Position numbers and translations under genes: made by a program. This document shows, piece by piece, positions 46,651 through 57,879 of a stretch of DNA of 64,000 nucleotides; positions within the stretch are counted from its first letter, which is position 1, and each line of letters begins with the position of its first letter. Under the pieces are notes generated by a model that was not told the DNA's origin, did not search any database, and worked only from the letters and a program-made list of their open reading frames with translations. This DNA comes from Sipunculus nudus (taxonomy: Eukaryota; Annelida; Sipuncula; Golfingiida; Sipunculidae): positions 9,337,664-9,401,663 of the forward strand of contig CM049315.1 of assembly GCA_026874595.1 (NCBI GenBank), in the 5' to 3' direction.

Positions 46651-47388
46651 GGTTAAGCCCATAACTTTTGAAGTATCGCCTCTATTTCCTTCAAATTTAA
46701 CACAAAAATCTCCAATAAAATGCCGGAAAATTCAAACATTTGTGACCTTGGCCCTGGTTGCCTTGTCGAGTGTAAATATATGCTTCAGAAGAAGGGTGCT
46801 GATTTTAGAAGGCGGTATGCGTTACCTGTGTGGGGGTACTACGGCATCTCTGATGCCAGAAATTTCAAGTTTTTTTTAGTTTATTAATTTCTATGACATT
46901 TAAGTATAATTCAATGTGTGAATAATGAACATATACATGAATCACTCATGAACTATTGTAATACATTATTCAGTGATTGTCTATGAGTACTTTTGTGAAA
47001 AGTGTCAAAATTTTCTTCCCTAACTTCCTTTCTTCCTAGGAACTTCCCTAACTTCCTGGAAATTTCCCTAACTCCCCTTTGAAAATAAGAATTTCCTATC
47101 TTCCGGGAAGAATACCAACCCTGTCAAAGACCGCGATCTAAATGGTGTTCTATAGAAGCAGAAACGAATGAATGATCAGACTTTGCGTAAGGTTAAGCTT
47201 CACATGATTTACATAAGTAGAGAAGCCCCTTTCCAACAAAAGTGTAACCTGGCCGTCTAGCAGCTTGCGGGTTCCTTTTGAACCATGTAAATTCCTTTTG
47301 ATCCTTATTGTTCACAAATTATTATTGATATCTAAAAACAATTTTTTTTCTCTCAGATGTTATTTGTTTTCATATTTTCAACCCATAC
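46651..47388. other. Intron of copy A, low-complexity patch only
   Basis: A patch of repeated CCCTAACTTCCT words lies at about 47015-47110. No exon or known repeat family was recognised elsewhere. Confidence 0.5.
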
Positions 47389-47590
47389 CTCTGTCACTAC
47401 CGTAGACTCGTTCCCTTGCCCGGATCGTACCAGTAGCCGTCCGTGCAGGCCTGCGTTTTGTTACTCATAGCGGAGTCCACGTACATTTGACACTGAGACC
47501 AAGCCCATTTCCCATTCCGGTATTCCTGGGGTATGCTCACGTTCAGTAAGGCATTATTAGACATGCGACAACGGTGAGGTAGCGTATCTC
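47389..47590 (-). pseudogene. SLC22-like copy A, exon 2 (extracellular loop; frameshift)
   Basis: The acceptor is CTTTTTTTTCAG and the donor is GTATGG. It encodes DTLPHRCRMSNNALLNVSIP, EYRNGKWAWSQCQMY and ACTDGYWYDPGKGT, the cysteine-containing TM1-TM2 loop of SLC22 with a DG-x-W-x-x-C type motif. Near the end the frame changes (STVVTE in another frame), consistent with loss of one base. It joins exon 3 on a codon boundary. Confidence 0.8.
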
Positions 47591-47934
47591 CTGAAAAAAA
47601 AGATTATGCACGCTGTTAAGGACTATTTGTTTATGAGGATATTGACAAGAGAGAACGGGTATGATCATATATCCAATTTTATTTAATAAGATAAAAGCAA
47701 TTTGAATTACCTGAACGCATGAAGGGATTACAATTCTTAAGTTCTCAGCACGTCTTTATTTAATTTTTAACAGGGGTTACCAAGTAAAGTATGCATTATA
47801 GCCTCAAAATTACTAGAAAACATCTCTACATTATAACGTTGCAGAAACTCCTGTAGAACGCTAATAGAAACTCGTGACAACTGTTTTTGCAGCACAGTAT
47901 ATATAGTTATCTTCGTTCTGAACGTTGACAAGTG

Positions 47935-48080
47935 AGACAAGTAAACCCGGCCTTCCCAGGATTCCTTATTTGAAGAGGGTGGTCATGTACAGACCTCTTG
48001 GTCCATAAAAGTGATTTGCAAGACAAGTAAACCCGGCCTTCCAAGGATTACTTATTTGAAGAGGGTGGTCTTTGTACACT
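47935..48080. repeat. Local direct repeat (~60 bp)
   Basis: GACAAGTAAACCCGGCCTTC, AAGGATTMCTTATTTGAAGA and GGGTGGTC occur at about 47937-47985 and again at 48019-48070. Confidence 0.85.
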
Positions 48081-48239
48081 CCATAAGCAGTGGTTAGGCT
48101 ATGCTCAACTGTTTGCTACACTACCCGCTACATTAAACCGCCGGTCAGGTTTGGTCACCAGTCGATGCTGTTCCTGTGGTATTCACTTGCGAAATATTTA
48201 ACCGATCACATTGCAGGTATCACCAGTACGATCGGATGT

Positions 48240-48470
48240 TCTTCGAGGTACCGGTCACTTAGCACTCTGGTGGAAAGCGCTTGGTAGCACAGACCTTTCC
48301 CCAATTGAAATACACACGATGCAATCGTCAACCTTCAACACAGTCTCTATACTGACTCGCTGGTCTGGCCTGAGGTCAGTTATCCCCCACTGTCTGCATA
48401 TTTCCTCTCTTGCAGCGTTACACGAGCTTGCAACGGGCGCATCTATGTTTGATTGCACGCTTAACCAGTC
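48240..48470 (-). pseudogene. RecQ-type helicase fragment with degraded ATP-binding motif
   Basis: The - strand reads REEICRQWGITDLRPDQRVS, then IETVLKVDDCIVCISIGERS and VLPSAF, then in another frame DRYLEEHPIVLVIPAM. This fits the RecQ N-terminal order: motif 0 (F-RP-x-Q), motif I (normally PTGxGKS; here SIGERS, so the Walker lysine is lost), then motif Ia (VVVSPL). Fragments of this kind are often carried by transposons. It lies inside the first intron of copy A. Non-functional as seen. Confidence 0.45.
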
Positions 48471-49060
48471 AGATTTCTTCTACCAGTTCTGCAGATTTGT
48501 TTAAACGTAGAGCAAATCAGATTTTAGTTTATCCAGCGCAAACTGACTGGGTGTTTGGCACCTTGCCAAACCTGAAGAATCCTGCTATTTCTCACAGTGT
48601 GTGAGTAGAAGGTCACCAGGAGGTCACGTGCTGTGTTCAGAGCATAAGACCTCTAGGTCACAAAACTAATTTGCAAGGTTATCCCAAAGTTCATTATTGC
48701 ACGGGTAGATCTATATAAAACGGACAAAGCACCCCAGCTACTGAGTTTATATGTACAATGCTGAATGTAAGACATACACATTTCCATACTGCCTTGACGG
48801 ACGAGAATTCGCAATACAACTACGAAAAAAAGGAGCCAAAATTTGTATTTTCAAATGATTTTTGTAATTGAGTATTCAATTTCCTTTCGCCAGAAATATT
48901 TCAGTACAAGGCTTATCATGATTTGCTTTTGGCTTTTCACATGCATCGTTATCAAAAGGGCTCAGATATAGAGATAAATTAATTAATCTGGCGTAAGAGG
49001 CGAACATTTAGGGTAGTAACACAACTATGAAGCTGAATTTTGCAAGATTCGTATAATTAC

Positions 49061-49205
49061 CTATTAACATCAATGACATCAATGACCACGCAGATGGAAT
49101 GCCATATCCAAAGGCAAGGGGAAAGCATTTTTTCATATGCCACTGACTGAGTTTGCCGAGTAGTCCAAGTGCTTTGTCTGCCGAGAATTGCTCCTCCATT
49201 CTCAT
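49061..49205 (-). pseudogene. SLC22-like copy A, exon 1 (start codon)
   Basis: The ATG at 49205 (or two codons later, MEEQ) opens FSADKALGLLGKLSQWHMKK, matching the SLC22 N-terminus (D-x-x-L-x-x-LG-x-x-G-x-W/Y-Q) before TM1. The donor is GTAATT. The upstream - strand was not seen to contain a clear promoter. It is open. Confidence 0.7.
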
Positions 49206-49869
49206 GCTTTACTGATGACACCAGCTTAATGTCTAATAATATGGTGTTGTCAGCTATATGTTAGTAACTGGGCGAGATTTGATGTAAATTAAACTCAGAC
49301 TTATTTTCAGACTGGACTGGATCATGTTATGATAGACAGGTAAACATGCGGGCTCTGAAATTAGAAATTAAAAGCATTAAACAGTATCTTGATAGACAAA
49401 TTAGGATTTAATTTGAAATAAGCTTTAAGTGAAATTCAACATCAGTTGTATGGAGAGGAATTAAACCAGAAGTCTAAATTCTGATATTTCAAAGGTGGAG
49501 TGGAGGGTTGGGTGCTGTGAACATATGTGGTAGGCTTCCCGAAATGTTCCCGAATGCAGTAGCCAGGAGAGGACTAAACTTGCTTCTACAAACTTGAGCG
49601 GACTCTGTAATAATAGAGACAAAAATAAATGTGCTTTACAAACGAATGTGCTTTGTAAATTTAAAGTCGATTTTGTTATGTTTCAACAAAAGTGAGCATG
49701 TATAAACAACACCAGCATTTTTGCATGAACCACTGGTTGAATTTCCCGATATGTTCCGCTTCATGGTCAGGGCAGAGTGGCTCACCCATATGTCTGATCA
49801 GATGTGTCGGAAAACACCAGCTGTCTCTCAAATAAGAACATTTACATGAATTGTACAACAAGTTACAAA

Positions 49870-50050
49870 AAATTATACCAGGCACTATCCATGGCACTGT
49901 TGGTGGCATTTGGTAGTCTTTGGAGGTGGAGGGAACCGGAAGACCCGGCGAAAACCACCGAACTTGGACGGGCAACTACAACCCACTCTTATAGGCATGC
50001 CGAGTTCAAACCTAGGTCGCCAGCGTAGAGCGCCGAGGATTTTACTCCTC
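49870..50050 (-). mobile_element. SINE-like element (tRNA-like head, conserved central domain)
   Basis: The - strand has GCGACCTAGGTTTGAACTCG, which resembles a tRNA B box (GGTTCGAACC type), then GGTGGTTTTCGCCGGGTCTT and CCGGTTCCCTCCACC, close to the GGTTTTCTCCGGGTACTCCGG core of V-type SINEs (recalled). The A box is unclear. Open frames through it are not genes. Confidence 0.45.
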
Positions 50051-50154
50051 CACAATCCAAGTTCCTTCATAGCGAGATGTAAGTGAAGCCCAATAAACAG
50101 GGAACCAAGCAGACTTAGGAATGTGAAGGTGTAAATATGTTGAAATTCACCCAC

Positions 50155-51163
50155 ATAAAAATAGGATGTTTGGTTTCAACCTGTACAAAAACAAAACAGT
50201 GACACATGAGAAGACTGTTTCATAGTATAGTCTTCTTTGAGTTGACAGGATATTACACAACCAAGGTTATCACTTAACATTTCTTGACTCGCCATATCCA
50301 GTATAACAAATACGGCTAACATCGTTCAATAATTACCTTCTCAAGGGATCCGAGAACAGGACATTGACCAACATTCAGCGTTCATCACCCACTGCCTACA
50401 AAATGTTTACCATAATACCCCGTACATATACACGTACATGCAAAATATCCTTCCCGACCGGTCTGAAACCAGCTGATTGAAGTAGCAGAACAAGTATACT
50501 GATCTTGATATACATGTTCTCCAATTTCCCTTAACCAATCTTGGGTGGTTTGAATCACATTTATAAAGAGGACGTGTTACTGAACATAAGCAACCTTTAT
50601 TGTTTTGCATGTACGGTCTCAATTAATGTACAAATGAGACCAGCGACATTCATTAGGAGATTCTAATAATACTAGATTCTCAATAAGATCAGAAGCATCT
50701 GGATGTTAAAGATATTTTGTAAATTATATTTTTTATTGTTTGCTTACCATTATTTAGATGGTGTGCTCCTTAGCTAGGAGAATAGTTGGTTTTTTTTATT
50801 GTTTTGTATTAACAAACAGTAAATCCCATCATACTATTTAACGATGCTTTTCCGAAACCCTATGTTTTGAAGTACTTAGCTATGTCAGGTCTTTCATAGA
50901 GAGAAAGGTCTACTTTAAATATACCTCTTATAAAGAAGATCACAACGGTGTTTTGCAGTTTATACAGCAAGCAGCACAGTAAGTGTGTTCTAAATCTAAA
51001 AGCAAGAGGGTCTTTCCAATCGCGAGCTTTCCAGGGTTTACTATTGTACAATTAAGATGTGTGCAATATGTTTCAGTATATTATCTGATCGTGAAACTTC
51101 AGTTCATTAATATGTTTACTTCAATTCTAGTTTAAATGAGAATGAAATGTTCTCTGAAAAATT
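50155..51163. other. Spacer between the two SLC22-like copies
   Basis: I saw no exon and no element of the families above. It is plain AT-rich sequence separating the start of copy A from the 3' end of copy B. Confidence 0.5.
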
Positions 51164-51367
51164 CTATGCCTTCCTAATAGGTACAATATCACAAGCGTCA
51201 TTTTGCTTTGGCTTGTAGAACTTCCGCTGGTGGCGCCACTGTTCTATTACCTGTACATTTTCTGGTGATGGTCGCCATCTGGTTTCCCGCAGTAACAGTG
51301 CCAGGAGTGCATCAACAACCGTTGTTATTCCAAATATAATGGGTGGCATCTAGTTGCAGTCCCTTGC
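51164..51367 (-). pseudogene. SLC22-like copy B, exon 11 with in-frame TAG
   Basis: Acceptor TTGTTCACACAG. It reads RDCN, stop, MPPIIFGITTVVDALLALLL, RETRWRPSPENVQVIEQWRH and a short tail, stopping at 51164. The stop falls where copy A has the Trp of WLPAVIFG. The LPET motif has become LRET. Confidence 0.85.
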
Positions 51368-51602
51368 CTGTGTGAACAATAGCATTAACGTGTTTCGCCC
51401 TTTCAATTTATTGATTCTTTATGATAATTAATCATTCTTTATTAATTTTTTCTCCTTAAGATGTCTACAATGAATATTTTCTTTAAGAAACTGACAGATT
51501 TTCATTTGATTGTTGTGCATAATTATTATATCTGAGCGTCATTACAAAATAGGAAAATATAAACATTTTCTTCACACCAATATAATAAAAAATTACTCAA
51601 AC

Positions 51603-51673
51603 CAGCATCCGCTAAATGTGATATATACATAGCTATCCTCGTCGCATGGTGCCTATTGCCTACACCCGTATTC
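51603..51673 (-). pseudogene. SLC22-like copy B, exon 10
   Basis: Acceptor TTTCAATCAG, donor GTTTGA. It reads NTGVGNRHHATRIAMYISHL ADAG and is equivalent to copy A exon 10. Its length (71 bp) is out of phase with its exon 11. Confidence 0.75.
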
Positions 51674-52037
51674 CTGATTGAAAATATACATGAAATTTCA
51701 GAGTTAATAAGAAGATATAAAATAAGATACAATATTTTATCATTCAAATGTATCATGTGGGTGGCACTTTCTAGTTAGAATTGACTGTACGTTTCATAAG
51801 AACTGAATTACGTCCATTGTTAAACTGGGGAAAAAAATTTATGTACTTTTTAAAATAAGTTATTTTCTCTTGTTTTAAATTTTTCTCAAAGAAAGTAGGA
51901 CACCAAATTATTGAACTCCGAACTAGTTTAACCCTGAAATATATTGACTTCCATGTTAGCGAGCAGATATAATTATTAGGTGACCTAGCTTAAGTCACTA
52001 AAGTTATAAAATTAAAGTATCAGAGTTTCTATATTTC

Positions 52038-52158
52038 CTGATATTTGTTGGATACAGCTCCGGTGTAATAAGGATTATGGCAACATAAGAAGCACAACCT
52101 GCAAATTTTCCGACTATAGCCAGGAACAAAGTCAACGGTACTCTGGCCGGGCCAAGAT
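52038..52158 (-). pseudogene. SLC22-like copy B, exon 9 (donor lost)
   Basis: Acceptor TTTTGTGTAG. It reads LGPARVPLTLFLAIVGKFAG, CASYVAIILI and TPELYPTNIR without interruption, two codons longer than copy A's intended length. It is followed by CAG|GAAATA, so the GT donor is missing. Confidence 0.85.
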
Positions 52159-52339
52159 CTACACAAAACATTGGGAGTTGAGTAATTATTAAATAATTAT
52201 TATGAACATAAACGAAAGTGTTATCAATTTATACGTATGTTCCAGATATTACTATGATTAATATAATAATTACTCATATTTTATAATGTTTTATATCATT
52301 TTCCTAAAAGTTGGATGTCACTGCAATTCCCATGTGTAC

Positions 52340-53000
52340 CACTATGTATTGTTTTTTGTTCCCTGCCACAGCCGAAGGTCCGTCCGTCTGCCTTACCGTC
52401 CGTCAAAGATATGTTAACGCAATAACTGAACAAGAATTTGAGGTACAGTCACCAAACGTGCAGCATTGATGCATCGTGTCTAGGGCTAGATCAAGTTTGA
52501 ACATGGATGACCTTTACACATTCTTCAAGGACACAGCGGCGATAATGCTGAATGATGTTAACGCAAAAACTCAAAATGGTTTTGAAGTTCAGGCCCAAAC
52601 TTGCAGCATTGTTGCAGCTGATAAAGGGCTAGTTCAAGTTACACACGGAAGACCTCGACAATTTTTTCAAGGTCACATATGCGATAATGCTTAAATGATG
52701 TAATCGATGTCAACGCAGTACCTCGAAAAGAATATGGCGCTGTCATCAAACTTGCACCTTTGATGCACTTAATAAAGTGCTAGCTCATATATGAATATGG
52801 ATGACCTTGACGCATTTTTCAAGGTCATAGTGGCGAAAATGCTGAAATTATGTTAACGCAATTACTTTAAATAAAGATTTGGAAGCACAGTCACCAAACT
52901 TGCAGCATTGACGTACCTTATTAAGGGCCAGGTTAAGTTTGAATATGGATGACCTTTATGTGGATTTCAAGGTCACAGAGTTAAGCTTGGTTGATGATTG
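52340..53000 (+). repeat. Satellite, ~160 bp units (ATGGATGACCTT...AAGGTCACA)
   Basis: After CCGAAGGTCCGTCCGTCTGC there are about four diverged units, each with ATGGATGACCTTKACRCATT, TTCAAGGTCA, GTTAACGCAATWACT, CACCAAACTTGCAGCATTGA and AAAGGGCTAG. It may be a second GTCC-headed interspersed family with a tandem body. Open frames in it are incidental. Confidence 0.8.
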
Positions 53001-53132
53001 GTCCATCTCCCATTTCATACAGGTATTCACAATTTTGTTCAAGCTTTTCAAACAGCAGGCGGGGGACATAACAGATCAGATCAGCCTTTACCTTGTGTTA
53101 TTTGATCAAGGAACCATGAACAAGTTTTAGAC

Positions 53133-53315
53133 CCAATGTCTGGACAGCAGTAGTCAGAAATGCAGCTCCGCAGAGTAAAAGAAGTAAGCACACAGGGCAC
53201 ACTCTTCGCACACTAAATTGATTGCCGGTATTTCAACCAAGGTGTAGAGGAAAAACTTTGAGATTTCGATTCCCGACCATTGACGTCACAGTCATGCTGA
53301 GCACTATATATATGA
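53133..53315 (-). pseudogene. SLC22-like copy B, exons 7 and 8 fused by deletion
   Basis: It reads (frames mixed) MTVTSMVGNRNLK, then FFLYTLVEIPAI, then directly VRRVCPVCLLLLLCGAAFLT and TAVQTL with a donor GTCTAA. In copy A these are two exons separated by a 1 kb intron. Here the last ~7 codons of exon 7 and the intron are missing. One extra base precedes FFLY. Confidence 0.8.
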
Positions 53316-54415
53316 AAAAGTTTAACATACCAAATAGTAATTTTGAATTAGTTCATGGGAGGGAAAATTCGTCTAAACGTTGGTTTTTATTTTAGGATGT
53401 CGGGATTAATTGACATTACCCAAAACTGTGAAGTAGGTTTAAAATTTTATTAATTAACTTCTTTTCACAAGATTCAGGTAATATTATATTAATATAATAA
53501 TAAAAAATGTTTATTAATGTGAATAAAAATTTAAGAATATGAACTTTAATTTAAGAATATGAATTTTTAAGTATTTTTTAATATCATCTAATATCATTTG
53601 TTAACAAGTACTTGTTTTCCATGTTTTTAAATTGATATATATCCAGATTCGGTAAACATTGTATTGATATAATTAATAAATGAAAAAAAAACTTATCTTG
53701 CTAAAGTGATTTTGTTTTTGACCGGATGGACTAAGAAATGTTTTGGTTGGATTACAGTATTCCCCATTCTAAGATTTTTTAGTTCTATACGATAAGAATA
53801 ATCATTCCTCAAAAAAACTTTTTTACTGCCATTTTATATATTCTGAACACAGGGACCGTTAAAATAGAAGGCATAATCAGTTGATTATCATAATCATAAT
53901 GAAGAAATTCTGAAATAGGCATTATTAAGATGTATTGACAAAGAAATACATGTATGCGTAAATGAATTGATATAATATAGTCCTGGTCTTTCTTTAAACC
54001 ATGTTGCTAAAATGTTACTTATCTCATAATAATAAGTCAAAAATTAAAGGAGTTGTTGTTGATTTTCGACTAGTTGGAATAATTGGCTTCCTTTAAAATC
54101 TATCTCCAAATGGCCAGATGCATATGCAAAATCTAGGTATAGACACTCAACCTGTTTGGAGCTTTTTTTCGAAAGGACTCGGATTGTATTTTCCATCCAG
54201 CAAAGAGAAATCTTACCACATGCATATATGCAAAGCAGTGTAAAGCTTATTGACGGGTAATTGACAAACACCCTGAAGCTTTTTTTCAGTACTGTTTGAT
54301 GATGATCGATTTCGGTTTCTGCAGACTTTCAAAAAAAGCTGACATTTTCAGGAGCATTATGGAAGATGACCGACATATTTTACTCCTATATATTGCGTTG
54401 AATCAAAGACATTAC
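53316..54415. other. AT-rich stretch, no gene seen
   Basis: Nothing was recognised. Copy B exon 6 would be expected here but I could not find it. A polypyrimidine tract and CAG at about 54276-54288 on the + strand are not followed by a recognisable exon. Confidence 0.5.
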
Positions 54416-54606
54416 TGTATCGTTACCATTCCGGCAACGGGTGTACGGAGGAACGAAAAACAGCTGAGAGCAACTTAACAAGTTTAATCAGACTTCGTGT
54501 ACAACTCAGTTCTCCGGCAAGACGCCACTTGTGTGGGGACTGGTTCTTATAAACAATAGCGTTTAATGGGGAGCGGTTCTTAATAGAATTACCACATATC
54601 GTTACA
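54416..54606 (-). repeat. 3' LTR (191 bp)
   Basis: This is the left-hand LTR on the + strand, from TGTATCGTTACC to CATATCGTTACA. It aligns over its whole length with the LTR at 59527-59722. Confidence 0.95.
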
Positions 54607-54616
54607 TCCCCCTCTT
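54607..54616 (-). promoter_or_regulatory. Polypurine tract of the LTR element
   Basis: AAGAGGGGGA on the - strand lies immediately 5' of the 3' LTR, where plus-strand priming is expected. Confidence 0.85.
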
Positions 54617-55105
54617 AAAAAAAGACAATAGTATAAACACAAGTCCTTGCGCACAGTTCATGGTATCACGTTATCAGCTTATGTCCATAATGAACTGTTT
54701 AAGTTTCATCTATAGATCTTTTTGTTGCCTTTTAATCTACAATAAAATTATTATCATTTGTTCAGTCTCTTTTTTGTTTTTAAAGCATCTTGTAAAGCAA
54801 AATATGAAAGTTTCTCACTTCAGTTTTAAATACTGTTCTTGTCGACAATATGTGAATAGTTATATTAACGATTAGCTTATCACTTATCATTTAAAGATAA
54901 CTTATTAGTAAGAGCAACACTTTACTCAAGTAAATTACTCAAAAGCAAATTAAATTATTAGCACGAACTCTGCCCCCTTAAATGACATTAAACTACTTAA
55001 GGAGTGACAAAATTCTCAAAGCGCATTGGTTTCTTAATAATTTTTCCTCTGGACGACTTCACTGGCCATGCATCACGGTTAACTGCGGTATTACCACTCG
55101 TACTT

Positions 55106-56010
55106 TTAACAGTGTCTTGTTTTTTTCTGTTTTGAACTTTCTGTAGTTTCCTTTGGCGGTACTTGTGTAAATGCCTTTTTATTAACCATGGTAGACTGGT
55201 TCTCAGCCACTTTCTTATTCACCATAATTTCTGGTCTAACGATATCTTGTTCTCTCTCTATAGTTGCACTTTCCTTTGAAGCTCTCAAGTGTTTTCTATT
55301 TCTCCTGTATACACTTCCATCCTCTGTTCTCACTTGGCATGATCTGATATCTACCTGGCCTTCTACACTGGCTTTCACCCAATTTCTATTTCTACCAAAT
55401 GGCTTAATCCTGACTGTATCTCCTTCCTTCAATTTATTTAGCTCTTTTACACTTCTGTTGTAGTACTTAGTCTGTTTCTCTTTGCGTTTCTTTAAACCTT
55501 GTTTTACATCTGTCGCGATCTGGGGTTCTAACAATCTAGCTGTCGTCGGTAGCAGTGTTTTGGTCCTTCTACCAAAAATTCTCTGGCGAACAGTTAAGAC
55601 CTTCTGTCGGGGTATTCCTCCAGTCAAGGATAGCAAGGTATGGATCATTTTTGTCCAGCAAAGACTTCTCCATTAACCTCTCTACAGTTATAACTGCGTT
55701 ATCTACTTTCCTGTTGGATTGAGGATATCTCGGCGAGCTTGTCACATGCTGCATCTCATATTTCTGCACAAAATCTTGAAAATCTCTACTGTTATATGGT
55801 GGTCCATTATCAGAAAATATGACATCTGGTATGCCATGCCTATCTATATGAGCTTTAAGTTTGGTCAATACATCTTTGGCTGTTTTACTATCCAGTCGGT
55901 CCACCTCAAAGAAATCAGAATAGTAATCAACAGTAATTAGATAGTCCCTGTTGTTGAACATGAACAAATCACAACCACTTTTTTCCCCTTGGCCTGGTGG
56001 GAATCTCATG
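55106..56010 (-). pseudogene. Integrase core and C-terminal domain of the LTR element
   Basis: Overlapping frames cover the DDE core: DLFMFNNRDYLITVDYYSDF near 55950, SDNGPPY near 55800, and SPRYPQSNRKVDNAV near 55700, where the family has G-x-V/A-E; the catalytic Glu appears as Asp. The C-terminal part has KLKEGDTVRIKPF and VRTEDGSVYRRNRKHLR, typical of Ty3 integrase tails. A frame change occurs near 55600. Confidence 0.88.
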
Positions 56011-56889
56011 ACTTATCATTGGTTTCTTTTGTTGCTGACTTTGACATTGGCTGCAAATAGCACATTTTCCTACATGGTCCTCTATGTCTCTACACATGTT
56101 AGGCCAATAGACGCATTCTCTAGCCCTTCCCATGCAATATTGGATTCCAATATGACTAGAGTGTAGTCTATCCAGTATCTCTTGTCTCATACTATATGGT
56201 ACAACCACGCGTTCACCTTTGAAGATCAGTCCATTTTGTACTGATAACTCCTCTCTGAAGGTATAGTTTGTCTGTTTACTGTTTGGTACTTTGTCCTTAG
56301 ATACAGGCCAGCCATCCTGAATGACTGATTTCAAAGTGTTTAATTCAGTATCCTGTTCAGTTGCTTTCTGAATTCTTTTCAGGCGCTCCTCTGTGATTGG
56401 TACATAATGTAACATGTCAATGTGTTTAGTTTCAATTTCGATTTCTGACCGGATTTTAATTTTCAGTATCTCATCTGGTTTTCTCACTTTGACAGTGTGC
56501 GGCAGGTATGCTCTACTGAGCGCATCAGCTACATGCATTTCAATACCCTTCTTGTAGGTGACATCATAATCAAATTTCTGTAGCCTCAACAGCATTCTCT
56601 GCAATCTTTTTGGAGCTGAAAGTAGGCTTTTCCTGCAGATAAATTCCAATGGTTTATGGTCAGACTCGACCTTTACTTCCCTGCCATAAGTGTAATTTAC
56701 CGATCTCTCCATTCCGAACAGCACAGCTAAAAGTTCCTTCTCGATTTGTGCATATCTGCACTCGGTTGCCGTTAGCGATCGAAAAGCATATGCTACAGGA
56801 TGTCCTTCCTGGAGTAAACAAGCTCCCAGCCCTGACTCACTAGCATTACATTGTAGTGTCGTCTCTTTATCAGGATTAAAATATTTCAA
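55969..56889 (-). pseudogene. RNase H and integrase zinc-binding domain of the LTR element
   Basis: One open frame of 306 codons. RNase H: TLQCNASESGLGACLLQEGH (the family has D where N stands in CNAS), RYAQIEKELLAVLFGMER and VESDHKPLEFI. Then the integrase HHCC finger: LHSSHIGIQ, YWPNMCRDIEDHV and CAICSQC. The Asp-to-Asn change would remove an RNase H metal ligand. Confidence 0.9.
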
Positions 56890-57049
56890 AACTGGTGTCT
56901 CTCAGAGAATTTTCTTGACTTGTCTCAGCGATTTTCCTTGTACTTGTTCATCCCATATGAACTCAGTTTTCTCTCTAAGCAAGTCACGGATTGGTGCGGT
57001 AGCTTCAGACAGACTTGGAGCAAACCTAGTTTACTAGTCCCAATAGTCT

Positions 57050-57634
57050 CTATACACCTTGCTTATTCTCTAGTTCTGGCATCTCCATTACTGCCTTGAC
57101 CTTATGTGGATTTACTTTCAATCCATCTGACGATATGATGTGACCCATGTAAGCCACTTGATCCAGTCGCAGTTTCAGTTTATCTTTATTCAGCCGAATA
57201 TTCTCTCGTCTGCATCTCTCCAGCAGTGCATTTAGCTTCCGGTCATGATCTCGTACAGCTTCTTCATCGCTGTCTCCAACACCATATATTAGTATGTCAT
57301 CATGTATGGCTTTAACACCATCCAGTCCTTCCAGAACCTCATTCATTCTCCTCTGGAATTCTTCCGGAGACGGTGATAGTCCGAAAGGTAGGCGCTTCCA
57401 GCAGTATCTACCCCATGGTGTTGAGAATGTAGTCAGATAGCTACTTTCTTGATCCAGTTCTATGTGCCACGGCCCATTTTTGGCATCAGCCACAGTGAAC
57501 ACACGAGCCTTGGTCAATTCTGGTAATATATCATCAATAGTCGGAGTTGGATAGTGGTTACGTTTCAAGGCTTGGTTTAACGGTTTAGGATCGATACAAA
57601 GTCTCACCTTCCGATTCGGCTTCCTAACCACCAC
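57050..57634 (-). pseudogene. Reverse transcriptase of the LTR element
   Basis: The frame reads RLCIDPKPLNQALKRNHYPT, VFTVADAKNGPWHIELD, RYCWKRLPFGLSPSPEEFQR and GVKAIHDDILIYG, then MGHIISSDGLKVNP. These are Ty3 RT blocks, with the DD pair in HDDIL. The 5' part (KDIIVPVDTP, 57640-57700) is in a different frame, and a break near 57040 separates it from RNase H. Confidence 0.92.
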
Positions 57635-57879
57635 AAGAGCTGATATCCAGTTTAAGGTGTGTCCACAGGTACTATAATGTCTTTCTCTGTCAGTCGCTTT
57701 AACTCATCCTTGAGTCTGCCTTTTATAGCTACTGGTACCTTTCTGGTTGGCACATTTCTGAATGTAACTTTCATTTGAGCTTTCTTTCACCATTAAATAC
57801 ATCACTGTAAGTATGTAGTATGGTTTCCTTCGGTACTGGTTGTGTAAGGTCTGGTGTGACGTGAACTGATGTTTGTTTT

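Larger units (their letters stand above)
37540..49205 (-). pseudogene. SLC22-like transporter copy A: 11 exons in order, several lesions
   Basis: SLC22 proteins are 12-TM major-facilitator carriers of organic cations, anions or carnitine in the plasma membrane. Eleven - strand exons (high to low: 49205-49061, 47590-47389, 43260-43030, 42693-42497, 41834-41700, 41278-41116, 40430-40296, 39292-39213, 38884-38769, 38364-38293, 37788-37540) total about 575 codons, the family's usual size. Family marks: cysteine-containing first extracellular loop, FDLVCDK, FLSDLYGRK (MFS signature), ESVPWLL, TPELYPTNIR and LPETRWRPLP. Lesions: frameshifts in exons 2, 5, 9 and 10, an in-frame TAG in exon 3, and AAT instead of AG before exon 7. 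All other splice sites look usable. I judge it a pseudogene; base-level assembly errors are the alternative, though the septin exons show none. Confidence 0.8.

Noticed and set aside
49676-50154. Overlapping - strand frames (99 and 89 codons)
   Set aside because: They cross a SINE-like element with a tRNA-like B box; the Pro/Arg-rich text comes from that element.
52476-53130. Open frames with MDDLYTFF and MDDLYVDF
   Set aside because: They repeat with the ~160 bp satellite period, so they are translations of a satellite, not a gene family.
54276-54478. Possible + strand exon next to the LTR element
   Set aside because: A pyrimidine tract and CAG are present, but the following sequence runs into the LTR and shows no known domain.
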